64,000 bases of DNA from Lithospermum erythrorhizon (taxonomy: Eukaryota > Streptophyta > Magnoliopsida > Boraginales > Boraginaceae). The position numbers and the translations under genes are program-made. Position 1 is the first letter of the stretch. The number at the start of each line of letters is the position of its first letter. The notes below the pieces were generated by a model that did not search any database, was not told where the DNA came from, and saw only the letters and a list, made by a program, of their open reading frames with translations. Where the stretch lies: positions 172,861-236,860 of the forward strand of contig JADFUC010001261.1 in NCBI GenBank assembly GCA_019722365.1. Reading direction: 5' to 3'. Below are positions 11,693 to 23,470 of the stretch, in pieces.

Positions 11693-13019
11693 TCTTTTTT
11701 ATTTAATATTTATTTATAAACTGAAGAATTACTACAAATATCATTAAATTAGGAAGACATACACATCAAATGAAATTGAAATCATTCCAAATAAATAACT
11801 TATCAAGTTATAAATGTAATAGATTACAAATCGAAATTCATACCAAAAGATAATCAATACATACTATTATAATATAACCATATTGATCAAATTGATGCAA
11901 TTAAGATGCATATAAAGTTGGTCAAAATAGGATAAATTATTAAAAATAAGATAAACTTGAGTATCTTTGCATATGAAATAAACTTATAAAATTGCCATAT
12001 AAATATTTACAATTTTAATTTTTTAAGATTGAAAATGTTTCGTTTGGAGATAGATTTAAAATTTGTGAAACATGAAAAAGATGCTAAGACAAAATACAAA
12101 ACAATAAAAATAAGGATTAAGTATTTTTTGCATTTAGACCAATTGCTGCAAATACTTCCTCCATAGTTTCATTTTCCAAATTTAGAAATTCTATTCTAAG
12201 TTCTCTTTTTGTCAAAATTAGAAAAATATAATAAAAAAAAATTGAATAATGTGAGGTTAATTTAAATTTTTCTTAAAATTTTTACAATATAAAATGCCTC
12301 TCCTATAATTGAGGGAATAATAAATATAGTGATACAAATAACAGATACTATCATCAAATATTGATGGATGAAAAATGAGATGGGGAGATAGTGAGTCTGG
12401 TTCACTAAATCATTAATTGGGCCAATGAGTATATCAAATGGACCAATTCATGCCACTCAAACTATAAACAGACATACATTTATATGTTAATCCCCGAATC
12501 AAATATTTTTTTGAATAACCAGTCGAATATTTTAGAATAAATCAAACTGAACTTCGATTTTGTCGTTAATGGTAAGCAAATCACGAATACAAATGTCTTA
12601 TAATTAGAATTGAAATTTTTAAATGTGTTCATTTAGAATTCGAACCGAATATTCTATTCGAATGTTTGTATAGATATTTTATTAATTTATGTAAATAATA
12701 TAAAATTCAATTTGAGCTCGGATATAAATATAATGGTCAATCAAATCAATTCGAATATTGATAGAATGGTATCGAATCAATTCGAACTTAATTTTAGTAT
12801 TAGAGATTCGAATCTGTTAATAAACATTGAGCACAGTGATATTGATTGATTACATTCGGTTGGGTTAGTATCAAAACACAATATAAGCTACAATTCTCTT
12901 ATCTATATGAGATATATTCAATCAGTTTATTGGTCTAACCAATTAACTTAGTAATATTGTCTATGTGTAACATTCTAGCCTAGATAATAAAAAAATATGA
13001 TAATCAATTGTGACCAATT
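11693..13019. other. Intergenic, AT-rich
   Basis: No gene or RNA is recognised. A short piece near 12155-12320 opens with an ACTTCCTCCATAG word like a Stowaway end, but no convincing partner end is seen. Confidence 0.5.
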
Positions 13020-13207
13020 CAATTATCACAAATATTATGAATTGACTCCATTGAAGTCATCATTATCCCAAATATTAATGAAAAACCAATTATTTATTAA
13101 TATTGTAGACAACCTCACAATTATCACAAATATTATGAATCGACTCTGCTAAGTCATCATTATCCCAAATATTAATGAAAGAACCAATTATTTATTAATA
13201 TTGTAGA
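13020..13207. repeat. 98-bp tandem duplication at the retrotransposon's left border
   Basis: Two near-identical copies start at 13020 and 13118. Each runs from CAATTATCACAAATATTATG to the word AATATTGTAGA. The second copy leads directly into the Ty3 LTR remnant. The first is followed by CAACCTCA and then the second copy. Confidence 0.85.
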
Positions 13208-13460
13208 AAACCGAAATTAAATAAATAATTTTAATTAAATTCGATTTATTTTAATAGGTGAAATCGATTAAATAAAAATTGATCACACAAGCTACAGGTG
13301 ACAATTAGGATTTGATTCAAGTTCTAATGACAATCGAACATGTGTAAAATAATGAGAATTTTTGGGAATTAAGCTTCTGACATTAATCAAAGTTGAAATT
13401 AGGGTTTTATACATTAATTAAGCCTAAAATTCAATTCAAACGAGGGTTCGAAAGCTACTG
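13203..13460 (+). repeat. Truncated 5' LTR of the Tat-like element
   Basis: It begins TGTAGAAAACCGAAATTAAA and matches the first part of the LTR at 29363. Similarity ends near the CGAGGGTTCGA word (about 13455), after which gag-side sequence begins, so most of the LTR, the primer-binding site and the leader are missing. Confidence 0.7.
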
Positions 13461-14039
13461 GTAACTACAAACGAAGCCTCTATCACGTGAAATTGCCCAG
13501 GAATGTCGTGTCCACTCGTGTAAATAGAGAGCTTGAATACCACAGGCCTAGGCTACTGGCAGTGTTTATCTACATCAGCGATGGTTCTACACGATTCTCT
13601 TGTGAGAGAATGCTTTACTTGCTCCAGTAGCTTCATATGTGCTAGCAATGATAACGAAATTCACGACCTGGAGGAACAAATGGCAGCTACCATAAAAGTG
13701 ATGAGGACTTGGCTAAACAAATGCAAATGCCGGAGACGACTTCGCTATCGGCTTGGCCCAGGAAGGTAGTCGATCGCGAGCATCGAACACAGGCAGCCGA
13801 AGCTAGCCTAAAGGAACTAAGCCCCACATAAATCTCCTCCAAAGCTACAAAGAAAAGACACTTGAAATGTCTCCCTTTATGAAGCCTCGAGCATGCCTCG
13901 AAGCGGCCAGCCAAAGGCTGAGCGCGCGGTTATCTCAGCGATGGAGCAATCCAGCGGCCTGACTTAGGCGGTTCATACTAGGGGCAATCAAAGATGTCGA
14001 GGATGAGGTCACTTCCTAATACTCTATGCAAACCTACGC

Positions 14040-15005
14040 CTCAGCAAAAATTTGAAAATGCCTCATGACTACTTGACCTCCCAATTCCAACAATTTGATG
14101 GGTTGGGAAACCCAAACGACCACATAGCTCACTTTATTTGAGACATGTAATAACCACAACACAAATAGGATCCCACATGGTCACAACAGATTACCGTTCG
14201 GTCGCTCAAAATGCATTTGAATGGTACACGAACTAGAACCAAACTACTATCGATAGTTGGGCATAAATTTGGAATCACGAATTCTGGCTAAACTTCTTTT
14301 AGCGCCCGGCCAGACGGTTAGGCGTGATAGAAATTTAGCAAACACTAAGCAGTAAAGATGAACACAGTAGCGGGAATTCATAAGCAGGATGGAGAAGTCT
14401 ATGCCTTGAGCGCCAAGATAGTGTAGGCCATCGGCATGCGTACAAGGCGTACAATGGGACTGCGATACGATACATGGCGTTAATGCTGCTGGGACATTTG
14501 AGCGACTATTAAGCAGGCTAATGATATGGAACTAACCATGGCGCAAACAAAGGGAGAAGGATTGGCGCGATGGCAGTACCTTCTAGAGCTAAATCACAGA
14601 GTCAAAGACCATGAGACGGCCCTAGAATGGAGAAAAAGGAATCACACGCGGTGACTTCCAAGTTTTCCTTAATAAAAAAGAAACGAGGGAGGTCTTGCTT
14701 GATCTCGGTGAGAAGAAATTCTCTCCATAAAAATCACAGACCAAAAGTATCCATTCTTTGACTTTGACATTCCAAGGATGTTCGAAGAATTGCTAAAGGC
14801 CAAGCTCATAGAGCTGCCTGAACCCAAACGCCATGAGGAAGCAAATAGAAGCATGGAAAAAGGATTTCTGCAAGTACCACAACAAAATAATGGGACATCC
14901 TATAGAGAAGTGCTTCATATTCAAGGAGAAGGTGATGGACTTGGCGGCCAGTTACTCATAGAGCGCCTAAGCCCCAAAAGCATGAGGAAGCAAATAGAAG
15001 CATGA
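14040..15005 (+). pseudogene. Ty3 gag remnant
   Basis: Plus-strand frames broken by stops contain family words of the retrotransposon gag domain: LTSQFQQFDGLGNPNDHIAH at about 14075-14140, and later FEELLKAKLIELPEPKRHEE at 14781-14840, which in intact relatives precedes the capsid-end region with CKYHR. A second, shorter copy of the PKRHEEANRS segment follows at about 14970-15004, so a local duplication lies inside the gene. Frame changes and stops occur every few dozen codons. Confidence 0.72.
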
Positions 15006-15469
15006 AAAAGGATTGCAAGTACCCGCGACAAATACCGGGTCATCACCTTAGAAGTGTTTAAATATTCGAAGTAAGTTGGGAGTCAGGGAATGCATGGGCA
15101 TATTACTCAAGTGACTCCGACCACGAGGAATCATGCCATGTATTATCTTGTGAGATAGAAGAAGACTTCGGCTATGGCAGAAGACCAGAGGCGCCCTAAA
15201 GCAGCACGAGTAATCCCCGAACTTTCGATGTCGCTTTTCTGACGAAGACCTCTTTGGAGAAGATGTTGATCACTAACCGACCAACTTTTATGTATCGGGA
15301 TACATGTGAAAGGAAGATCGGCCAGGATGTTATAGATGGAGGGTTAGCCGTGAACATCACTGCAGTCAAACTGAAACTCTTAGGGAATCTCCATTGACTA
15401 AATTTGAAGCAGGACTTGCATATTGATCTGAGGGTTATCGAAATGGTGAAAGGCTCTGGGAAGTAGCCA

Positions 15470-15720
15470 CACATTTTGACAATAGGAGAAGCTGAGTACA
15501 TCGTAGTTCCATGTGATCGATACGAGTCACATACAATGCTCGGGAGAAGGCCGTGGATCCATAAAGAAAGTAATGTGGTTCCTACGACCACTACGTCGAT
15601 CAGTAATGAAATCTTTGCGAAAGTGGCACGAAGAAGGATTAAGGCTGATGAAAATCCATTCTATGTAGTCAATCACACTGCGGAGGCCAGAAATACTATC
15701 GGAAGAAAAAGATAACCGAG
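15470..15720 (+). pseudogene. Ty3 protease-region remnant
   Basis: The open stretch includes HTMLGRRPWIHKESNVVPTT, matching the conserved LLGRPWIHK-VVPSTLHQ segment after the aspartic protease in Tat-type polyproteins. The catalytic D-T/S-G triad is not visible upstream, where the frame is broken. Confidence 0.65.
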
Positions 15721-16594
15721 CCTCACCGGCCCAGGAGAAAACTTCGAAACGCCCAAAGTTGAGTCTTGATCCTTCGTTGAAAGAACTGATGAAATCATAA
15801 GCATTAAACCACTCTACCATTGACTTCGGCTGGAAAAAGGTAGCTTGGCGCTTATTTGAAAAGTTAGTGGACCAAAAGTCGAGCATGGAACCATGGGGAC
15901 CAAAGACTTATGACCTCTGGTCAAAAGTGGATATGACCCCAAAAGAAGGCAAAATCTTGGGAAAATTGTGCAGAGGTTACCCGGTGACAAGGAGCATAGC
16001 TTTAAAAAAATCTGAGGAAGTGCCGCGTGGAGAAAGAAGCGCATAAAGGGGAGTGCCGGTTAAACCCAGTAACCTCCAGCGTTTTCCTTACGGATCCGAA
16101 TAAAAGAGGGTAACATACGTGCCATCTACTCGCGGACACGGAAAATACCCCAACCGGATAATGCCATATCCCGCGGAGGCGAGGCAGCAACCCGGTGGCC
16201 GTCGGTATGAAAGAGGCGGGCCTTAGAAACCCCGAGGACCTTGGCATGAAAACTAGTGATTTAAAGCTTTCTTCTAAGAAGGTCTGGCAGCCTAAGGGCC
16301 AAGGAGATGGGACAAATATGACGCTCCACATAACAATTGAGGATGGAGAAGCATAGCTAGAGGATGCCATTGACGCGCCTCCAAGGTTAGAGGAACATGT
16401 CAAGGCCATAATGGATGATTAAAAGGGAAATAACTACCGATACCACGAAGACCGCGTGCAACATATGTCGGCGCCCTGCGGACTCAGGGAAGAGGAGGGT
16501 GATACGTGTCCTACTCATAGAAATCGAGAATGTAACAACTGGACATACTCTGAAATGCGAGGACTAAATCCTAAAGTAGTCGTCATCAAACCAT

Positions 16595-17170
16595 TTGTCG
16601 AAGGGTTCCGCGACCCGTCCGAGCAAGAGCAGCGAGCGATTCCGTCCTGAGTTAGTACCCTCGATAGAAGCAGAGGTCAATAGACTTATCAATGTTGGCT
16701 TCATAAGGAAAGTAGTGTACCCTACGTCGTTATCAAATATAGTGCCAGTGCGAAAAAAGAATGGGCAAATAAGGGTGTGCGTAGACTTCAGATATCTGAA
16801 TCACGCATGCCCAAAGGATGATTTTCCACTACCCAAATACCTGAGTTAATGATAGATGCCACTACAAGGCACGAGGCATTAACCTTCATGGATGGAGTTG
16901 TCGAGAATACCAATCAAATCCGTATGGATAAAATTCCTTGACGCTTCCGTACCACGAAAAGGGAAATATATTGATATAAAGTTATGCCACTTTCGGTTAA
17001 AGAATGCCGGTGCTACACATGCTCAAAGAGCCGTACAAAAGATATTCGGCGACATATTGTTCCTAAGCACGTCAGTGTTATGCTTCTTTTTATGATCGGT
17101 GGTAAAATCCATCCGGAGGAAGAAGCCCTAAGACCTACGTGTGGTGTTCGAATGGCTCGAGCCCGATGAT
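16595..17170 (+). pseudogene. Ty3 reverse transcriptase remnant
   Basis: The sequence reads EAEVNRLINVGFIRKVVYPT, then PVRKKNGQIRVCVDF and YLNHACPKDDFPLP. After a stop it continues with DATTRHEALTFMDG and NQIRMDK. A frame shift leads to KVMPLSVKECRCYTCSKS, which corresponds to the usual KVMPFGLKNAGATYQ region. The catalytic YVDD box is not intact. The region breaks off near 17170, shortly before the copia-type LTR sequence begins. Confidence 0.85.
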
Positions 17171-17289
17171 AAAGTAAATCACTTAAGTCTTACAACAGGA
17201 AGAGTACGTCGCCGATCATGAGTTGGAGATATGGTGCTCGTGTTAGAAATCTAGTATGAATTTGTCGTGATAAACACCAATTCATACAT

Positions 17290-18240
17290 CCCGGATCCTC
17301 AATGATGTATATATTATCTAAGCCACAAAATAAATGTATGAATACAAAAAGAATTCTTACATTACAACGGAGAAGACGAATGAACCCAAATCCCAAGCGA
17401 CCCAGCGTGAAAGCCGCTGTGTCCTCTCCAAAACTTTGTTCAACACAAATGATGTCATCCCAGATTGCCTGTGCCCAAAGAGGAAAGCAGAACCGGCGCT
17501 TGAGCTTGCTAGAGTTTGAAGATGAATAAAATTGGAAGAAAAATTCTTCAATTCACAGGGAAGGCGGTATGGAGAGAAAATGGAGACAAGGTTTTTCATG
17601 AGATGAAAACCTTGTCTCTTCTTTAAATACCAAAAGCCTAATTCCAGCCCAGTTAAACTGGTTTAAGAAATCGGTGAGTTAGCCAATTAGACCGTTATGG
17701 CCACAATCAAATAATATGAGTCGCTAGTGAGTTGTAGTATATTAATTAACCCAACAAGTCAATTAAAATACTAAAGAGTCACTATCCGAATGACTTCTCA
17801 AGTTATTCATCAATTTCAATTGTTTAATTGATTAAACTTGCAAGTTTAATCAATTGATATTCATCGATATATATTTGACAAATATATAAATATTGAGAAG
17901 ATACGTCTCAATATCTGAAGTCTGTTTAATTTCGTTAAGCGAAATATTATTAAATGTCGTTGTATGTCTATGACCTTAGGCTCAGGATAATAATAAGTTG
18001 TATAATAATAATAATAGGCCAAATTCTTATTATTATAGCGATTAATAGTAAGATACATGATAACCGTAACTTGGCAAATTACCATGAGAACCCGTACTAG
18101 TAATAGCCATTACTAAGGTGAACACTAAGTTACGTGTCTCATTTAATCAACCCGGTAAATAAATTGATACATAATTGTCATGGGCATAATAAAAGGAATC
18201 AATTCTACGTTGATTTTCAGCGGCTACGTAGTGACAATCC
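17290..18240 (-). repeat. Additional copia-family LTR copy, diverged
   Basis: This block follows the same order of words as the two LTRs at 18495 and 25099: GAATAAATGTAT-like start, TTACAAAG/TTACATTA, a GAGATGAAAACC/GAGGATGAAATG word with a T-rich tract, AATTTAATTGATT, CATTGTATGTGTGTGACCTT-like word, CTCAGATAATA, ATAATAATA, then GTGGGCATAAT. It is more diverged than the other two are from each other. It may be a solo LTR of a sister family or a third LTR from an earlier insertion. Confidence 0.6.
17826..17855. repeat. 30-bp perfect palindrome
   Basis: Two 15-base arms meet without a spacer (arm AATTGATTAAACTTG and its complement). A second fold lies at 17584-17617, where AGACAAGGTTTT pairs with AAAACCTTGTCT across a short loop. 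Both are in the diverged copia LTR. Confidence 0.85.
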
Positions 18241-18494
18241 ACATTGAAAAGAAAGAATGTTAAAATGGTGCCGAATGGGATGGACCTACGTGGTCAAAAT
18301 TTATACACTAGCGGGTCGTACTGTGGCAGCCAATCGGAAAGGACAAGGTAGGACTGCATAAATGAGTCCATTTGCCAAGAAATACCCGTAAAACTAAATG
18401 TGACTCCTCGACAGGAAACCTTTTATCTGAAGTCTCGGGATATGAGTTAAAACTATCTACTAAATCGCCACTACTTGTTGGAAAATTATAAACT

Positions 18495-19415
18495 TGTTCA
18501 TAACAAAATAAACAAGCGCAGCAGATCGAATAAATGTATAATAACAAATTCACAACATACACGATATAATTCATACGGTATGAATACGAGGAGTACTTAC
18601 AAAGCACGCGGAAATGATGAACTTTCAATCTCGAATCTACATTGAATCCTCGGTACCTCAAGTGAATGCCTCCCGATTAGACAGCGCGAGCGGTTGAATC
18701 AACGATTGGACTTGCTAAAATCTGACGATTGGACAAGAATTTGAGTCGAAACTTTATTTCGAAATCCAAAAAGGGAAAAGGGAGGAGGCGGCGAAATCTT
18801 TTTTAGGGAGAGGATGAAATGGAAATTCTTAGGTTTTTCATTTCATCTTTTTCTTATATAGTCCCTTTTGGTTTCGGTCGAATAACTGACTCGTTTGATA
18901 AATAGTTAACTCGTTAGCCTTTAAGCAACTTATTGCGAGCGAGTAAGTAACTTAACAAGTTACTAATAAAACTCCCACAGTTAAACCGTCAGTGGAAGTA
19001 GTAATTTAATTGATTGGTTTTGTCAATTTGTATTTTACATTATCAATGTAAAACTTTCGATTAGATATCTTTGTTGATTTAATCCCGACTTCAATTTAAC
19101 AATCTCGATTTAATTCCATACATGAAATATAACTCAACGTCATTGTATGTGTGTGACCTTCTAGGCTCAGATAATATTAGCCGTATAATAATATAATTGA
19201 CCATTATGATTATTATATCGATTGTGCATAAGATCTAGTAATGTCACAGCAACCCTGATAATATAGTGAGTTCCATTTAGTAATTTACAATTCTTATTTG
19301 TGGGCGTGCTTAGTTTGAGTAATCACCGTTTAACTAAAACTAGTAAATGAATTGTTACAACAATTATCCTTGTGGGCATAATTATAGAAATCGAATACTC
19401 GATTCCAGCCAACCA
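18495..19415 (-). repeat. Copia 3' LTR (left copy)
   Basis: It aligns along its length with 25099-26010. Shared words include CAGATCGAATAAATGTATAA, AAATGATGAACTTTC, TTGGACAAGAATTTGAGTC, GGGAGAGGATGAAATG, GTTTGATAAATAGTTAACTC, AACAATCTCGATTTAATTC and GATTATTATATCGATTGTGC. Confidence 0.85.
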
Positions 19416-20650
19416 GCTTGCCACCGGACGATTACTTTACAATTCCTTATCCATGATCTCCCCAGTCGCAGGTTAACCATAAGTGTGTCGTGAAACACCG
19501 ACGACTTTCTTTACTGTTGGCCCAGACCAATTATTATGGTGTCCCGTAAACCAATCGGTCCAAATACTCGTTGAGAGGCTGAGATCTACCTTGTATATCG
19601 AGATGGATAAATCCTTATAATATATAAACACCTACTACTATACTAACGTATTACTTTAATATCATTATAATCCCGGCTTTAAAGGCGGGGCGTTTGACAT
19701 AGTCCATGTATGACTCATATAACATAAGTAGTTATATCACCTTGAGTGTTATAAGAATTGTTAAACTCTGATTCGAATCAAACATGCATGGGATACGGAT
19801 ATACATATCTTTTATGATTTTGCGGCGGTCAATCGACTCCTCGATTATGGCGATAGCCATTAAGATTGATCGAGAACTACAATTTCTCTTCTGATCCAAG
19901 AAAGTTGATCATGTCCGCTCACGTTGGTCATAAAATGTTTGTTGCCCCAGTTTGTCGGCATCCCAACAGGCCGAATGGCTACCTTATATTTCTAGACTTG
20001 AGAGGCTCTCTTGTCAATACTTCCAGGTTATCCTCTAGAAATTGTATGGTAGCCTAGGGGACTTTATTTTCACTCGACGAGAAAACAACAAGTTATATGT
20101 AAACTAAGACATAAAAACATGGACATAGTGAACAAACAAATTGATGTATAAGAAGTCGTAATATTCAATTGTTCACACTAACAAACAGAATCACGGTAGC
20201 TCCCTCTAAATCCAACACCAACTGTGACATTTATGCAGGACCCGATATTGTGCATAATGATATCTTTGCCTAAGGCGTTGGTTTAGTAAAGGGATAAGTA
20301 CATTAGCCTATGTTCTGGAACACTCCAAGATACTACTCCACCATATAGTCGGTTCAAAGCTGGTGGTGTATCAAGTCTATACCCAACTATTCGTCTCTAC
20401 CGTGTACCAAGAATGCATCTTAAGTTGTACCGAATCACTACAGATGCCGCCCAGCTGATCAGCAGGTTTCTCTGGATTAGCTTGGTATTGCTGGTAGCAA
20501 TTGGTACATACGACACATCAGGTCGCGTGCACTACATGGTGTACATGATGGACCCTACAGCCGAGGCATAACGTAAGTCCTTCATCTTGTCCATCTCAGC
20601 ATTCATGGTGGGATTATGACTTGTTGAGTTGAACTCCATTATGCCATTGG
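19416..20650 (-). pseudogene. Copia RNase H / RT C-terminal remnant
   Basis: On the minus strand, broken frames around 20440-20560 give RPDVSYVPIATSNTKLIQRN, matching the copia RTRPDI-YAV-SR-QSNP segment. Further on, AALNRLYGGVVSW-like residues (about 20320-20360) match the GGAVSW-SKKQ region of RNase H. No usable open frame remains. Confidence 0.65.
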
Positions 20651-20829
20651 TGAGATAATCTTTTCTTGAAATTATTCATTTTGAACTGCTACACTTGACA
20701 TAAGTGTTCCATGAACTTCAATAAGCGGTTGGAGCCACCGATGAATTTAGATTGTGAGAATGCTTTAACTGCTTGAGTCCTTAAATTTGAGAAGCGTTCT
20801 ATCACGGCCAATCGCAGGCGGGGTTGTGG

Positions 20830-21640
20830 TCACTTTTCTTTCAATGGTTAAAGGATTAATATGTCATCGACATATGGACTAGAATGTTATGTAAGCTCCC
20901 GAGCTACGCCTTGTATATATACAAGACTCTTGTCGTCTTTTATAAACCAAAAGATTTGATTGCCTTATCGAGACGAGGTTCAGTATGGGGAGGATCTTTG
21001 CTTGAGACCATGAATGGACCTCTATAGCTTGCAAACCTTTCTTAGGTCCTCTTGGGACATGTAAAGCCTGGAGATTGTACCACGTACACTCTTCTCTCTA
21101 GGTTTCCGTTCAGGAAAACGGTCTTTACATCCATTTGCATCATTTCATAGTCATGGAATGCAGCAATGGCTAAGATTTATCCGAATGGACTTAAGCATAG
21201 TCACTGGTGATCTAGTTTCATTATAGTTCATGTCATGAAGCTTGTTGAGCTCTTTAAGCGCGAGTCTAGCTTTGTAAACATGGACGTCTTAGATGCTGTC
21301 GTATCTTTTCTTAAATGCCCATTTACACTCGATGGAAGCGAATTTGTCGGATAAATCGTGAGGTCGAGCAATTTTTGGTCACATCGAATCCGTCTTGGAG
21401 TTCGCTGGTGATCGACCATTTACCGGTATCTTTGCTACTCGTTGCCTCTTCATAAAAGGTGGGCTCGTCATTTTCAAATGATTTGTCGCTGATAGTGCGA
21501 TTCTTACTTGATCTAGTTGGTCTCCCCCAAGGGTTGGTTTTTGATCACATGAATGAGAATCGGGTCTCACATGCAGAAGATTCACTCTTGTGGTGTGTCG
21601 GTCGTCTCTACGCGGGTGTATTGATAGTCGTTTCATCATC
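20830..21640 (-). pseudogene. Copia reverse transcriptase remnant
   Basis: The minus-strand reading carries SPVTMLKSIRI, then DYEMMQMDVKT and FLNGNLE, the hallmark copia RT start, where the usual word is MDVKTAFLNG. An HMSMTY-like ghost near 20860-20890 corresponds to the YVDD region. The aspartate pair is not intact and stops are frequent. Confidence 0.8.
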
Positions 21641-22079
21641 TTGATTTTCTCAGAGATGAACTTGCCATCTAACCATACGGACGGATATTCTTTTGAGGAA
21701 TGCTCTACGATCTTACAGCGGCGAAAATCTTTGTTTCGTCTTGAGTAAGTAATAGCGGTATCCTTCGGATAACCAATAAGTAGTATTTATCGAGACTTGG
21801 GTGCTAGTTTATCTTTGTCAATTTCTTGACATAAAACATGACCCAAATCACGACAATTTGGAAAACTTCAGCTAGCAATTCATGAGGTATTTCATATGCT
21901 GATATAGTTGGACATTTTATTAAGTGTGAGTGATGCGACTTTGTAGTGTATATCCATAAATTAACTGGCAGGATAGATAGGCTCATCATATATCAAACCA
22001 TGTCAATCAAGGTTCGATTTCTCCTGCCGGATCTGTAGTGGCGTTCCTGCCGAGGAGTGAGTTGTGAAATAATGCCTTG

Positions 22080-22560
22080 TTTCTTGGAGATGAGTATTTA
22101 GGCTATTGACAAATATTCTCCTCCTCTATAAGGCCAAAGAATCTTTATAGTCTTGTTCAATTGGTTCTTTACTTCATCATGAAGTTCCTTGAAGGATTCA
22201 AGTTTGTATTTCATCAGATACATAACGCGTCTCTTTGTAATCATCAGTAAGTGTAATGAAGTATATTTAACTAAATGCAAATGCGAGATGTGTTCATTAA
22301 CCCACGCCATTAGCCTTATGATCCCCAACAACATTTGTCTTTCATTGTATCCAATGAAGGTGATTTGGTCATTATGCCTAGTAGGCAAGACTTATATATC
22401 GTATGATCCATAATCGAAACCTTAGTATTCACATAATTAAGTTCATGATATAGTACTGGTTTATACAACACAATATGATACCATAGATATATAGGCTTTA
22501 AACCCATTAAACATGCCTTATCAATGTTATGTTCCTCGATTGACATGTCTAGAGAATCCA
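22080..22560 (-). pseudogene. Copia integrase remnant
   Basis: A minus-strand open stretch reads VMYLMKYKLESFKELHDEV and then KTIKILWPYRGGEYLS. These match the integrase core segments YLM-HKSE-F and IK-LRSDRGGEYLS, where S-D has become P-Y, so the catalytic aspartate is lost. The SHLHLVKYTSLHLLM residues upstream correspond to the GGARYFITFIDDHSRY region in a shifted frame. Confidence 0.8.
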
Positions 22561-22849
22561 GGACACATCTTGGAAATGTATTACTTTATATCGCATTTAC
22601 TGCCAAGTGATCTAAATGCGTGAGATCGCTTTTGACGGAAGGAAAAACCATGGGTATTCAAAAAATACCAAAAGAAAGTAGTAATATTCTTGCTATGGCG
22701 AGTTAGTAGTAAACATCGTTTGGGTCCAGAAAAACACAACCGAAGGCCAATTTAAGCGATGGATCTATTCTTTAGAACATGACACCACAGATGGGTCCTT
22801 TGGGTCGATCCGTGTCTCTCTTTCGAGTCATTTTACTTGCACATGGTTC

Positions 22850-23470
22850 ACACTTTTGTGCGACAAATATGAGAACCCTGGTCGGTGATAGCGCCCACGG
22901 TAGAATTTAGAAGTTATACAAACTGATAACGTATATACGCATGGTGGTGGTCGTTAGACCGTTCTTCTATCTTCGAGAATTTCTTGCGAATTCGACTTCC
23001 GGTGACCACGGATCGCGCTTGCCCTCCTTTTACCCTTGACGGCCTTGGTAATCTTAGGTTTCCTCGAACCTTTAGCGCTTACCGTTAATGCTTAGCATTA
23101 AAATTTCCTTTTGTTTTGGACGATAAAAGCGAAGTAGGAATTTAGTCTTCCCAGTTTAATACCGGCGTCGTGATCATCTTACTTGCGGTTAGTTTAGAGA
23201 TAACTAAAACTTATGAATGTTGGTTCATCACAAACTGATAGAACTTCTGCAGGAGGTCTTTAGGATAAAGGTACACATCGGTTCTTCGAAACATCGAGAC
23301 CCAGACATTGGAGTCGTTAAACTATCATTTAATGACATGTGGGCTCGCTTGACACATCCATTCCATCTTGCTATATTGAAACACGAGCAGGTATCAATAT
23401 CTCTCGTTTCTAGCTTTCTTCGTAATAACTCATCGAGTGCTGAGTACGTGTCATATGCTTTCACGCCTTA
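22850..23470 (-). pseudogene. Copia gag remnant
   Basis: The minus strand has AYDTYSALDELL (about 23430-23465) and, in another frame, DLLQKFYQFVMNQHS (about 23215-23260), matching the LP-S-QFVMNYHM motif of the copia gag domain. A Lys/Arg-rich segment follows at about 23010-23080. The zinc knuckle is not visible. Confidence 0.6.
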
